Assembly: GCA_932521035.1 (NCBI GenBank)
Contig: OW051496.1
Coordinates: forward strand, 9,424,001 to 9,488,000
DNA length: 64,000 bases
Direction of reading: 5' to 3'
DNA from: Oscheius dolichura
Lineage: Eukaryota; Nematoda; Chromadorea; Rhabditida; Rhabditidae
Shown here: piece after piece, positions 22,487 through 34,021 of the stretch
Layout of the letters: each line of letters starts with the position of its first letter
Numbering within the stretch: the stretch's first letter is position 1
Translations under genes and position numbers: made by a program
Notes under the pieces: generated by a model
Databases searched by the model: none
Told to the model about the DNA's origin: nothing
Seen by the model: only the letters and a program-made list of their open reading frames with translations

Positions 22487-25400
22487 TGGTCAACGAATAC
22501 TATCAAGCCTTTCTCAACACCTTACCCGATGAGACGCGGGAAGATGTGGCAGCCATTTTGGGGGTGGGAAACTTGACGATTGAGAAGAGACTCGAGTATC
22601 TGGAGGAATATTTGAAGGAAAAGGAGCTGAAAACATGCAAGAAACTGATGCAACTTGAGGTTTGTACTAGCGGTTATAGTTATTTTCAGAATTTTCCATA
22701 TGCGGTGAGAATTTTTTTTCCATATGTACAATGTTCTATTAAAAAATGCCGGTCTCCGTAAGGCTCGAGGAAGGGCGTCTCCCACTATATCTCAGATCCA
22801 CCAGGAGACTCGATATCTCGAGGCTGCTCGATTGTTACGGAGCCTGGGAGCATTTTTTAATAGAACATTGTACTTATTAAGGAACCAACAAGTTCAAGTG
22901 AGAGCGATGAAGGGAGCGGAGAAGATGAAGTGGATTTAGTGGCAAAACTGCAGCAGGAACTGAATGAGAGGGATGAGACGTAGACATATCGCTCAAAATC
23001 CAATCTATTCCATATTTTCAGAATCAGTCAGTTGAGAAAAGATTTGTCAGAAAATTTGACGATGACTGCAGAGCATTTGGTTAAAATAGCCGCTTTGGAA
23101 AAAGCTCAACTGAGCGAAGCTGGTGAGATATCCAAACAGGAAAGGGAAGAGAAATTCGACCAGGAAAGGAAAAGGCAAGCAAGAAGTTGTAAAGATCAAT
23201 TTATTTCTAGAAATGGGGAATTGACGGGAGAAATCGAAAAGCTACACAAAGAAGTAAAGGAACTGAAAAGGGTAAGAGTATTCTAAAAGGGAAAAACTGT
23301 TTCAGATGGTGGACATTGAACGGGAAGCAGCCAGCCAGCTGCTAGCTTCAAAAAATGAAGATTCGCCTTGGAAAGAAGTAGATTTTGGTTTCTTGTTGTC
23401 CTTATCCCTTCCCCACCTAGAAATCCAGTCCGTTCCCTTTCTTGGACGGCGAAACTCCGGCAGCAGTGCAAGTTCCCCACAGTGCCATAGAAAAATACAC
23501 CAAAGGAGAAGCAGTCGAAGCCGATAACGCCCTTTGTTTCTTTCTCCCAAAAGAGAAAAGAATTGCCTATCAAAAGTGGAAAGAGGAGGTGAATTTGGTA
23601 TGAAAATGGTCAATTTCGGAAGTTTTAGTTGATGGAAGGCCTTCCCACGGCATTGTTCGCTCTCCCTGGGGAGAAAAAACTGCAGATTACTGCCTATTAC
23701 AAGGAAAACTATACAGTATGTTGTTTACTCCTTTGATTAAGTTAAAATATAGCCTAAACCGGAGAGAAGACACCGATCTCTGGAGGATATAATGGAAATT
23801 GCTCATAAAATGTAAGAAGGGGTTCCAAAATAACGACCAAAACACTATTCAGGCTGGAATCTTTCAAGGAAATTAAGAAGATGGAGATTTCAAAGAAGCC
23901 ATTACTGTAAGCATTCTGAAATAAATATTAGGGCGGGCAATAAATATAAACATACGAAAGCATCGTTAGAATTTCAGTGTACAGCATGAACCAGCTCAAC
24001 CAGAACCGTCCAAGAGAGGCGTTTACCCTTCAAGTCCAAGTGAACACCTTCCCCGTCAATTGTAAGAAGATGTGACTTTATATTTTTCATTTATAACAGA
24101 CCTCGCAAAGAAGCTTCATCACACGATGATGGCAATCATATGGCAAATGTCCCACAGCAAAGTGCCCAAGAACCCAATCGTGATAATGTACAAAGCCAGA
24201 GGGAAAACGGCTACAATCCGAGGTATTTAAATTTTTAAGGACATGGGGAATTGATGCTATTCAGCAGTCTGGTGCCTCCGGTTTCTTCTGCTCAAAAACT
24301 AGACATGTCGGAATTTACAGACTCTTTAAATGTAATGTTGATTGGAGAAACCGGAGTTGGAAAGACTACGTTTATAAACGGATTCCAAAATTATTTGAAT
24401 TACGCGTCTTTGGACGAAGCACTGGCCGGAGAACTAATTGTTCCTGTAAGGACGTCGTTCGATATGGTCATCGAGGTATAAATTGCCCAAATAAAGTATA
24501 CAAATATTCCTGGTTGTAGAAAGATTCCAAACCGATTGACATCACGATTGAGCCGCCCTATAATGCAGCGGAATGGATGAATGAGCCGCTCTTTACAGAG
24601 AACGGTCAATCACGGACACAGGTCGGTAAACGGGGGTTTACGGTAATAGTTCGCGCTTGACAGAATGCTATGATACACAACTTTTGGTATACATTTAATG
24701 GCGATAAAAGGATTATTCGGCTTGTTGATACTCCTGGTGTTATGGATACTCGGGGCGATGAAAAGGACAAAGAAAACTACTACAACACAGTTGAAGTCAT
24801 CAAGCAATTGAAGTGAGCCCTATCCAAGCATGCGGGAAGGTCTCCCTTTTCAGACAAATCCATGCCATCTGCGTCCTTTTGAAGCCGAATGAAGCGAGAT
24901 TAACCCAAGAATTCAGCCATGCTTTGGACTTTCTCCTCTTATACCTTCCACAGACAGCCGTTCAAAATCTGGTCTTCTGTTTTACTTCTACGGAACCGTT
25001 CAACTTCGTACCTTTGAAGACTTTGCTCGTATTAGAGGATTATTTGAAAGCTTTGGAAACTTATGCCAATATTAGTGTTTCAGCAACGAAGTAGGGCTTT
25101 CTTATGTCGGATTTGTTACTGCTTCTTTAGGGAAAACATTTTCTGTTTTGACAACAATTGCTTTCGGTTTCTATGCACGGTCAATCAACGTCCGGAACAC
25201 ATATCGAAGAAGCACGATTACGAGACAAGCTGGAATAACAACACAAAACAACTGACCAGGTAAACAAAGGATATATCTCACTAGGCTGTTCAGAATGCTG
25301 GGATATATTCAAACGCTGACGCCATATTCAACAGCGGATTCGGTTAATATTGCCCGTGTGGAAAAACGACTTCGAAATCTTGTGGACACTTTCGTTGACA

Positions 25401-25978
25401 TCACAAAAGAACATGCCAAGGAATTAATTAACTTGAAGGCCAGAAATTCACTCTGGTCAAAAGTTAGGGAGGTATGTCTCGTGCGGTATTCCATTGCTTA
25501 CTCATCAAAAATGTAGAGTGATGACAGGGACAAGAGTTTCCAATATATTCTAAAATGTTGCTGCTATTTCACTGACTACCTGTGTCGCACTTCAATCGGA
25601 ATAGAAGATGTCTTTGGAATAAAATTACAGAAACTAATAATGGACGAGGTATATAATAATAAATTACTGACTAGCTAATCTATCTTAGGAAAAAAATTAT
25701 AAATTGTTTAAATCTGCAGAAAGTCATGAGTTGATTCCAAGACTGCAGAAAATTGCAACAGAGTACAAGACTAGAATAAACACACTTCGGCATGAAAAAA
25801 GAGGCAAGACTACAACTGAGGAGGTAACCAATAGGCTTTATAACAAATTCAATTTATTCAGATCGAACAGATCCTTCATGGTGTTGGCCAAGTGAATTTC
25901 TATGGCGGGAGAATCGCCGCTATTGATGGACAGTATCAAAAGAAGGAGTCCTTTCGAGAGAAACCTGACAAATGTTAA
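22487..25978 (+). CDS. Coiled-coil/AIG1-like GTPase, left copy
   Basis: The ATG lies three bases after a TTATTCAG acceptor. The N-terminal module is LNTLPDETREDVAAI..TCKKLMQLE (about 58 aa). An acidic segment (SSSESDEGSGEDEVD) follows, then about 85 residues of coiled coil, a segment SPFPFLDGETPAAVQVPHSA..LPTALFALPG, and a Ser/Gln-rich linker. The G domain has P-loop GETGVGKTT, switch/G3 LVDTPGVMDTRG, then HAICVLLKPNEARL and VFCFTSTEPF. The helical C-terminus includes ENIFCFDNNCFRF and ends in TAA at 25976-25978. All splice phases from the coiled coil into the G domain are compatible, so I model one protein of about 800 residues. The G domain is of the TRAFAC class related to AIG1/IMAP GTPases. 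A role in defence or membrane remodelling is inference. An intron at 22660-22877 holds a MITE. Polyadenylation is probably at AATAAA near 26035. Confidence 0.75.
22727..22872. repeat. MITE in GTPase gene intron, left arm
   Basis: The ends GTACAATGTTCTATTAAAAA and its inverse enclose a second inverted pair (CGGTCTCCGTAAGGCTCGAG..). The right-arm copy (32352-32483) has lost about 40 bp of one end, one of the few structural differences between the outer arms. Confidence 0.85.
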
Positions 25979-26315
25979 ACTGTACAGATGTTGCCTCATG
26001 ATTTGTCTACTAATCTTGCCTAGCTTATGTATACAATAAATATTTCACTTATATCGAATCATTTTGTAATTCGACGGTCGCGAAAGCCGGAGAACTGTCT
26101 GCTATGTCAATATAGGAAGAATGGAACGATAATTTGTATAGTCCATTACCAACGGAAAAGACTTCGATTCAAATTTCGCGGCGCATCTCCGTTGTAGGAC
26201 CAACTAATTTTTCACCTGGTCCCGTAGCAGAGAATGGACTATACCAAATTTGATCCATTTTCATGAGCAGACGCATAGACACTTGCAATCGATCCAAAAT
26301 CCAGTAGATGATGTT

Positions 26316-26809
26316 AAAGGAACAGTCAGGGACCCTCGGTTTGAGCGCAGTGGTCCTGTGGCGACTGCGCTCACAAGCGTCCCCACCCTTGGCGCGCTTT
26401 TGAATATTGATCGCGCCGCCGGTTTTAGCGTATTTTTTCTTTTTTTCTTGATATGTTTTCGATTGTTTATGAACAGCGCCATCAAAATAATCAAAATAGA
26501 CTATTAAAAAAATAATAATAGGCAGATCTCTGTGTGTCTGTCTGTCTGTAAGACCTGTCGTTTGTTCGGATTGACAGGTCAAATGGGAGAGAAGCAGAAA
26601 GTTTCGACCGTTTGACCTTTTTCGACGGCCAACTCTTTTTCGACCGATATAAACTAATCCCAACGCGGCCAAAGGCCGCCGGAGGCATGCTAGTTAAAAA
26701 AAATAAGGAAATGTACAAACTGCGCACAGGCGAATAATCCGTTTCCCGGGCTTTCTCAAAGCCCGCGAAAATCTACAGTCACCATCCTAGATCCCTGACT
26801 GTTCCTTAA
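26316..26809. mobile_element. TTAA-type MITE with GGAACAGTCAGGGA ends
   Basis: The left end, TTAAAGGAACAGTCAGGGAC, pairs with the right end, GATCCCTGACTGTTCCTTAA. TTAA at both ends fits a piggyBac-like target duplication, though the superfamily is inference. The interior contains a CTGTGTGTCTGTCTGTCTGT microsatellite and no transposase. Confidence 0.6.
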
Positions 26810-27228
26810 AGGGACAGTATGACCGTTTTTTGAAGTTGGCTTCATCTTGTTCAGAATTTTTTTCTGATCAAAGTTACCTATTTTAAAAATTATAAAAATG
26901 TCAAAGTCGCGAGAAAAATGCATAGAAAGTTTCAATTTTGTATTGCGAATTTCATCCGACGCGCCTCCAAGCAACGCCAGTTGCCTGGAACAAAACCACG
27001 CGCTGTTTACGCTCCCATTTGATTACATTTTCTCCCGATTGCGACGTTTTCGTGAAAAACTGCGTTGCTTGGAGGCGCGTCGGACGAAATTCGCAATACA
27101 AAATTGAAACTTTGCATGCATTTTTCTCGCGAATTTGAAATTTTTATAATTTTTCAAATAGATAACTTTGATTAGAAAAAAATTGTGAACAAGAACAAGC
27201 AACTTCAAAAAACGGTCATACTGCCCCG
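26806..27228. mobile_element. 420-bp palindromic TTAA-type MITE
   Basis: It opens with TTAAAGGGACAGTATGACCG and closes with CGGTCATACTGCCCCG. The two halves fold back on each other almost completely (GACGCGCCTCCAAGCAACGC pairs with GCGTTGCTTGGAGGCGCGTC). Related copies are at 21359 (truncated), 33625 (truncated) and 60865. Confidence 0.8.
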
Positions 27229-27881
27229 ATTTTCAAAATCAAAAAACGTATTTTGCGGTGCTAGGTGAACGTTTTTGGCATCAATCTGACAAGGAAAAAT
27301 TGCTTGTCAAGGCGTACTATGGCGTATTCAACCAAAAGGTTACTGGCAGCTCGAATTTCAAAAATGGTAAATCCCGCCAAGGAGCTTTACAAAAAAGGAC
27401 GCTAAATAATGCAGTTAATCCTAGGTCTCTCTGGGTTCCTAAGGGACTGTCTTTCTAAGGGACCTTATTTGGTTACGGTAGGCGCGCCATCAAAATTTCA
27501 CGAATTCATAATATTTTTACGGAATGTGTCATCATAGACGTTCAGAAAATGTCAAAAAACGAAAAAAAAATAATCAAAAATTCGTGTTCCGCCAATGCGC
27601 GCCAAATGCAGAGGACGCTAGTTAGTTCAGTCGCTGCGGGACCCGCTACCGGAAAAAAGGTCCCTGACAGTCCCTTTAACCCATTCGTTCCTAGGCGTCC
27701 AAAAATGGACGATTTTTGCCTTGGTCCCCTTTGGTGATTTTTGGGAAAATCGGAAATGTTTTTTTCGAGAAAAACACTTTTCTAGGGGTATTCGTACCTG
27801 AAAAGCAAGGATCCGTGGTTAGTTTCCGCGATTTTCCTCATTTTTCCCTTATTCCGAGCAATTTAAAAAATAAGATTTGAG

Positions 27882-28199
27882 TTTACAGCGCGGAAGTGGG
27901 ATGAGAGTAGGTTCATTCGATGACGCCTTTTGCCGTCTACTAGGAGAATTTCTTTCTTCAGTTTGAGAGTGTCACGGTGAGGAATCGACAGCGTTTAAAC
28001 CGAGTTAAGCCTTTTCCTATAAGCCGCAACAATCCGAGATCATCTTCTGACCGAATTGGACCGTTTATAGGAAAAAAGCTTAATTCTGGTAAAACGCTGT
28101 CGATTCTTCACTGTGACGCTCCCAAACTGAAGAAAGAGATGCACCTAGTAGACGGGGATAGGCGCCATCGAATGAACCTACTCTCGCCTTGCTGTAAAT
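27882..28199. repeat. 320-bp foldback element
   Basis: Left TTTACAGCG..GAGAGTAGGTTCATTCGATG is matched in inverted form by CATCGAATGAACCTACTCTC..TGTAAA at the right, with inner pairs such as GAATCGACAGCGTTTAAACC. Arms are roughly 130 bp with mismatches. Confidence 0.8.
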
Positions 28200-28285
28200 T
28201 CGACCCTTGGAGAAGCATTTTACAGGAAAAGAATTCTTTGAAATAGAAAATTCGGGCAAAAAGGGGTTAAATGTGTATGTGAATA

Positions 28286-28609
28286 TTGCAGAATGCCTAC
28301 CAATCGGCAGCTCGAATCTTCGAGAGGGCCTTAAAGTATGCTGAGAAAGAACGCGACGCGTCGAAGGCCGACTATGACAATGACCGGAACGAATGGAAGA
28401 AGGAAATGGACCAGATGGAGAAAGAGATGGCCGGATTGAAGATCGGAGTGAAGGGCTGGAAGGATGCCGCAGTGGAGGCCGGAGTTCACGGGGCTCGTTA
28501 TGGTCGCGCGCATCGGGCCAGGCAACCTTTCTTACAACTGGAGGCCCTTCTCATGCCGACCACGTTTCAGGCAAAAATAACTGTTGTATTCATAATCAAA
28601 TGCGGATGA
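28286..28609 (+). CDS. Orphan coiled-coil exon (unknown)
   Basis: Following a TATTGCAG acceptor, a frame reads NAYQSAARIFERALKYAEKE.., DNDRNEWKKEMDQMEKEMAG, then a more ordinary end that stops at 28609. The heptad-like pattern with alternating Lys/Glu suggests a coiled coil. No partner exon is found on either side. It sits between the palindrome spacer MITEs and the 3' end of the right GTPase copy. It may be a fragment of a larger coiled-coil gene. Confidence 0.35.
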   Translation: MQNAYQSAARIFERALKYAEKERDASKADYDNDRNEWKKEMDQMEKEMAGLKIGVKGWKDAAVEAGVHGARYGRAHRARQPFLQLEALLMPTTFQAKITVVFIIKCG

Positions 28610-28883
28610 TGAACACAAAACATTATGAAAATGAAAAAGGGTGATGAACACATTACGCTATTTATTCCTCTATTTATTTTTGGCGATGGCATCTTTGAGT
28701 ATTCACTATTTTGGCCCACCCTGTAAGATACAAGATAAATATTAATTTTACCAAGGGTATAGTAGAATATAGCGGTTAATCATGACCACGTATAACTGTA
28801 TAACCACAATAGATTCCACGACGAGCGGCAAACTGGGACAAAGTAGAATACACAGTAATAAGCAGAAACAAAAGAGCTTGTAA

Positions 28884-31800
28884 TTAGACATGGAGCGTTC
28901 GAAAGGAATCAGGATTTCGTAGCATTGCTTCAGTTGTAGCAACTCTGTCACCGTAATATCTCAGTTGACATATTTTGTTGAGTATCGTTTCCATCTGAAA
29001 CCGCCGAGTTTCTCTAGCTATTTCTACTGTTTACCTCCTCTGGAGTAGCCGCACCAGTGCTCTTATTCAAAACCTTGTCCACGATTAAAAATCGGTATTC
29101 ATTAGCAATCCGTTTTAATTCCATAACCAATGCATGTGTCTCGGTCACTGTAGTAGACTTTTGACTTCTCTCGAGCTCATATCTTTTCTCCTAAAATAAA
29201 CGATCTACTCCGCTCTATTCCCGCGGTTACCTCTGTCAGGATAACTTTCTGCAGTTGTATGCTAAAGAGATCTTCAATTCCAACTGAACTGAGCTGGAGG
29301 AATACGGTGAAAAATGTGCAGCATTTGAGAATATGCTTGAAGCATTTTTCTCTCTCCTCAATCTAATTCGACAGTCAATATTATCAAGTTATCTACCTCT
29401 TCAGCAGGTAATAGCTTAGACCACGACTTCTTTTTAGTTTTTAGATAAATGACTTTTTTAAGATGATCTCTTGTAATATCGGCGAATGTCTCCACAAGAT
29501 TTCGCAGACGTCTCTCTATCCGAGCAATGTTAACAGAATCAAGAGCTGGATATGGGGCCTGCGACTGGAGATATTCGAGCATTCTGAACAGTTCAACAAG
29601 GTGTTTACCCCTTTCTTACCGTTGTAATTGGATGGTATTGTTATTCCAACTTTTTTCATACGTATTCTTCTTCTCCTTATACTGTGGATATTGCTGTGCA
29701 GTACATTGAAAGCGGAAGCAGTCATTGTCAAAGCAAAAAATGTTCTCTCTACAAAAAAAAACGTAATCGCCAATGTCTAAGACCAGGAAGCTTTCAAGCC
29801 TGGCCCCGTAGCGGAGATCCAAATTTGAATCCATGGATCCATGAATCCGTTGGAAATGGACTATAACTTACTTTTTTGCGCGGATCTTAACATTGGTCCT
29901 ATTCTGTAGCTCTTTCAAATAACCCTCTAACACGCGATAAGTCTCAGAAGGAAGAAAATTAAAAGGCTCCGTGGAAGTGAAGCAAAAGACAACATTTTGT
30001 ACAGCAGTTTTTGGTAGATACGTGAAAATCTTGTCCAAAGCAGTGCTGAACTCTGGTGTAAACCTTCCTTCAGTCGGTTTCATAAGGACAAAAATGGCAT
30101 GGATGTGTCTAAAAATGACTTTGTTTAGCAATACAACTACTCACTTCAATCCTTTTATCGTTTCCATTGTGTTATAATAATTCTCTTTATCTTTCTCATC
30201 TCCACGAGTATCCATGACTCCCGGAGTGTCAACCAATCGGATTATTCTCTGCTGGTCGTGACATGTATAGTGGAATTCGTGAATCATAGCATTCTACTGT
30301 ATTCTTATTTTGTAGTCATTAAAACTAACCTGTGTTCTTGATTGACCATCCATTGAATGCAATGGCTCATTGGCAATTCCCGCGGCTTTGCAGTGTGGCT
30401 CAATTTTGATATTCACTGGGTTTGCTCCCCTCTAAAAATGAGACTTCGATTTCCACAAATTTTACCTCAATGACCATATTGAAGGAGGTCCTTATGGGCA
30501 CAATTAGTCCCCCAGCCAATGCATCATCCAAAGATGGATACTTTAAATAATTTTGGAACGCGTTTATAAACGTCGTCTTTCCAACACCCGTTTGGCCGAT
30601 GAGCATTACATTTAAAGAGTCTGTGTATTCCGACATGTCTAGTTTTTGAGCAGAAGAAACCGGAGGCACCAGACTGCTGAATAGCATCAATTCCCCATGT
30701 CCTTAGAAATTTAAATACCTCGTCGGATTGTAGTCGTTTTCCCTCTGGCTTTGAACATTATCACAATTGGGTTCTTGGGCACTTTGCTGTTGGACATTTG
30801 CCATATGATTGCCATCATCGTGTGATGAAGCTTCTTTGCGAGGTCTGTTATAAATGAAAAATATAAAGTCACATCTTCTTACAATTGACGGGGAAGGTGT
30901 TCACTTGGACATGAAGGGTAAACGCCTCGTTCCAATGCCTCTTCTGTCTCTTCCAGCTCATTTTCCAGCAATTGTATCAGGTCATCCTTCCTGAAATTGC
31001 CTTGAACAAGACCGCGCGCTGTTTACGCGCCAGTTGGTCGAGGAGGTGGAGCCTTCTCGTATTTCCGAAGGGGCTTTGATTTCCTTGCCATCATCGTGTG
31101 ATGAAGCTTCTTTGCGAGGTCTGTTATAAATGAAAAATATAAAGTCACATCTTCTTACACTTGACGGGGAAGGTGTTCACTTGGACTTGAAGGGTAAACG
31201 TTTCTCTTGGACGGTTCTGGTTGAGCTGGTTCATGCTGTACACTGAAATTCTAACGATGCTTTCGTATGTTTATATTTATTGCCCGCCCTAATATTTATT
31301 TCAGAATGCTTACAGTAATGGCTTCTTTGAAATCTCCATCTTCTTAATTTCCTTGAAAGATTCCAGCCTGAATAGTGTTTTGGTCGTTATTTTGGAACCC
31401 CTTCTTACATTTTATGAGCAATTTCCATTATATCCTCCAGAGATCGGTGTCTTCTCTCCGGTTTAGGCTATATTTTAACTTAATCAAAGGAGTAAACAAC
31501 ATACTGTATAGTTTTCCTTGTAATAGGCAGTAATCTGCAGTTTTTTCTCCCCAGGGAGATCGAACAATGCCGTGGGAAGGCCTTCCATCAACTAAAACTT
31601 CCGAAATTGACCATTTTCATACCAAATTCACCTCCTCTTTCCACTTTTGATAGGCAATTCTTTTCTCTTTTGGGAGAAAGAAACAAAAGGCGTTATCGGC
31701 TTCGACTGCTTCTCCTTTGGTGTATTTTTCTATGGCACTGTGGGGAACTTGCACTGCTGCCGGAGTTTCGCCGTCCAAGAAAGGGAACGGACTGGATTTC

Positions 31801-32704
31801 TAGGTGGGGAAGGGATAAGGACAACAAGAAACCAAAATCTACATCTTTCCAAGGCGAATCTTCATTTTTTGAAGCTAGCAGCTGGCTGGCTGCTTCCCGC
31901 TCAATGTCCACCATCTGAAACAGTTTTCCCTTTTAGAATACTCCTACCCTTTTCAGTTCCTTTACTTCTTTTTGTAGCTTTTCGTTTTCTCCCGTCAATT
32001 CCCCATTTCTGGAAATAAATTGATCTGTACAACTTCTTGCTTGCCTTTTCCTTTCCTGGTCGAATTTCTCTTCCCTTTCCTTCTGCTGTTTGGATATCTC
32101 ACCAGCTTCTTGCTCGCTCAGTTGAGCTTTTTCCAATGCGGCATTTTTTCCCACAAGCTCTGCCATTGCCTCCAATTTATCCGCCAAATCTTTTCTCAAC
32201 TGACTGATTCTGAAAATATGGAATAGTTTGGATTTTGAGCGATATGTCTACGTTTCATCCCTCTCATTCAGTTCCTGCTGCAGTTTTGCCACTAAATCCA
32301 CTTCATCTTCTCCGCTCCCTTCATCGCTCTCACTTGAACTTGTTGGTTCCTTAATAAGTACAATGTTCTATTAAAAAATGCTCCCAGGCTCCGTAACAAT
32401 CGAGCAGCCTCGAGATATCGAGTCTCCTACTGGATACTCAGATAGTGGGAGACACCCTTCCTCGAGCCTTACGGAGACCGGCTCTCCGCATATGGAAAAT
32501 TCTGAAAATAACTATAACCGCTAGTACAAACCTCAAGTTGCATCAGTTTCTTGCATGTTTTCAACTCCTTTTCCTTCAAATATTCCTCCAGATACTCGAG
32601 TCTCTTCTCAATCGTCAAGTTTCCCACCCCCAAAATGGCTGCCACATCTTCCCGCGTCTCATCGGGTAAGGTGTTGAGAAAGGCTTGATAGTATTCGTTG
32701 ACCA
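28884..32704 (-). CDS. Coiled-coil/AIG1-like GTPase, right copy
   Basis: This is the mirror-image paralogue of the gene at 22487. The 5' half (N-terminal module, acidic segment, PFPFLD segment) is nearly identical to the left copy. From the P-loop exon onward the protein differs at many positions: GQTGVGKTT instead of GETGVGKTT, HAIFVLMKPTEGRF instead of HAICVLLKPNEARL, and a C-terminus ending DSFRTLHV with the stop at 28884. The G3 motif LVDTPGVMDTRG is kept, and no stop interrupts the diverged exons, so both copies seem under constraint. Two features distinguish its middle: a rewritten coiled-coil patch (RKDLADKLEAMAELVGKNAA) and a roughly 150-bp chimeric insertion near 30935-31085. That insertion duplicates one exon and adds a coiled-coil piece in frame. 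Whether the transcript includes the insertion is unknown. Confidence 0.7.
30935..31090 (-). other. Chimeric insertion/duplication in the right GTPase copy
   Basis: Read on the minus strand, an exon LPRKEASSHDDG is followed by new sequence (KEIKAPSEIREGSTSSTNW), then by a segment otherwise found at 33570-33660 (GGTCTTGTTCAAGGCAATTT.., KDDLIQLLENELEETEEALE). This joins in frame to RGVYPSCPSEHLPRQ and a second copy of the LPRKEASSHDDG exon. The left arm has a single copy and no insertion. Confidence 0.75.
32352..32483. repeat. MITE in GTPase gene intron, right arm (shortened)
   Basis: Mirror copy of 22727-22872. It retains one GTACAATGTTCTATTAAAAA end and the inner inverted pair but lacks about 40 bp at the other end. 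Confidence 0.8.
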
Positions 32705-32790
32705 TGAGCTGAATAATTACTGTGAGAAAAAAAAGAAAAAGGAATAAGGTTAGCAAAGGTGGGAAACGCAGGAAAGATGGCAAAAGAGCG

Positions 32791-33624
32791 GAAGAAGTCA
32801 ATTTCTTATCAATTGTGGGTGTCTGCCCTTCTTTGCTTTTCTCACCAGTGTGGATAGATGGGAAGGACGGAACAAACAATGGGCTTTTATCTGTCTTTGG
32901 GCTCGGAGGTTTTTCAAAAAATCGGACAAAACACGGTACAGATCTGGGGGAACCAATTTGGTAAAATAGTTGAAACTGTACATCTTTATACAATTTTTGA
33001 CATGGCGGTGTGGATAATATGAATTGTTGGAGGGGTGACAGTATCCAAAAATGGGAAGGGAGTCATGCTCTAAAATGGGTACTTTTGAAATTTTGAGACC
33101 AAAACCTACATTCTGTAATGTGCAGTCTTCTGTTCTTATAGCCCCCAGCCGAGTGGAATATTCCTTTACCCGGACTGTCTGCAATCCCTTCAATTTAGTC
33201 CCACAACGAAGTAGCCTACCTTTCTGACGTCTTCCATATTCTCCAGTAATTCAGCTGTTACCATCTGGTTGCTTTCTATTTGTTCCCTCAGCTCTGTTAT
33301 TTCCTCATCCTTCCTGAATCCCCTTTTATAAAAATTGGTACCAGTCCCCTTACCTTTTATTCTCCTCTTCCAATCCTCTCTCCCTTTCGGTTTTTACCGT
33401 ACCAGAACCATTCCCCTTGGCAATGACCTCTTCCATAGCGGCATTCCTTTCCAGTAGATCTGCGATTTCCCTCTCATTAGCTGATAAATTATCTCTCAAT
33501 TGGACATTTCTGAAAATATGAGGCCATTTATTAGACAACAGATTCTAACATCTCCTTCTCCCGTTCCAATGCCTCTTCTGTCTCTTCCAGCTCATTTTCC
33601 AGCAATTGTATCAGGTCATCCTTC
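32791..33624 (-). pseudogene. Broken tandem coiled-coil paralogue, right arm
   Basis: Mirror image of 21567-22400 with the same exons and the same one-base frame break after MSKI. The shared break shows that the damage predates the homogenisation or duplication of the arms. Confidence 0.6.
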
Positions 33625-33832
33625 CTGAAATTGCCTTGAACAAGACCGCGCACTGTTAACGCGCCCGTTTGAATACATTTTTCTCCCGATTACGGCGTTT
33701 TCAGCAAAAACAAAATAGTGCATCTTGATCAGCAAAATTAGCTCCACAAAACAAGTCCGATTACAACAAAATTCACGATAGTTTCGAAAAAAACGGGGTA
33801 CGGTAACAAATACGGTCTTACTGTCCCTTTAA
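33625..33832. repeat. Truncated TTAA-type MITE, right arm
   Basis: Mirror image of 21359-21566, ending in TACTGTCCCTTTAA on this strand (read here as CTTACTGTCCCTTTAAGG). Confidence 0.7.
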
Positions 33833-34021
33833 GGAAATTCGCGTTTATCTTCGCAGTTCAGTTTTTCCGAGCTTCTATGTTCTTCCACCAAACAATATTT
33901 ATCGTTGTAAAACAACTAGCTATGCTTTTATTTTATTTTCTTTCTTGTCATTGGCGACTTTATGGGCCAACTATTGACGGGTAACCTGGATACTGCGCTG
34001 TTTAGTTGGTCATTTTACTCC

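Larger units (their letters stand above)
25979..28257. other. Palindrome spacer filled with nested MITEs
   Basis: The spacer contains a roughly 105-bp element with TATAGTCCATT ends (26139-26245), a roughly 490-bp TTAA-type element (26316-26809), the adjoining 420-bp palindromic element (26806-27228), a solo element end (GACAGTCCCTTTAA near 27668) and a 320-bp foldback (27882-28199). No gene-like frame survives between them. Confidence 0.65.

Noticed and set aside
23283..23613. Frames of about 100 codons antisense to the coiled-coil exons (and mirror at 31607-32018)
   Set aside because: They are shadows of the GTPase gene, whose exons on the other strand have consistent splice phases.
26169..26672. 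167-codon minus frame in the palindrome spacer
   Set aside because: It crosses the ends of two MITEs and a CTGT microsatellite, so the open frame is accidental.
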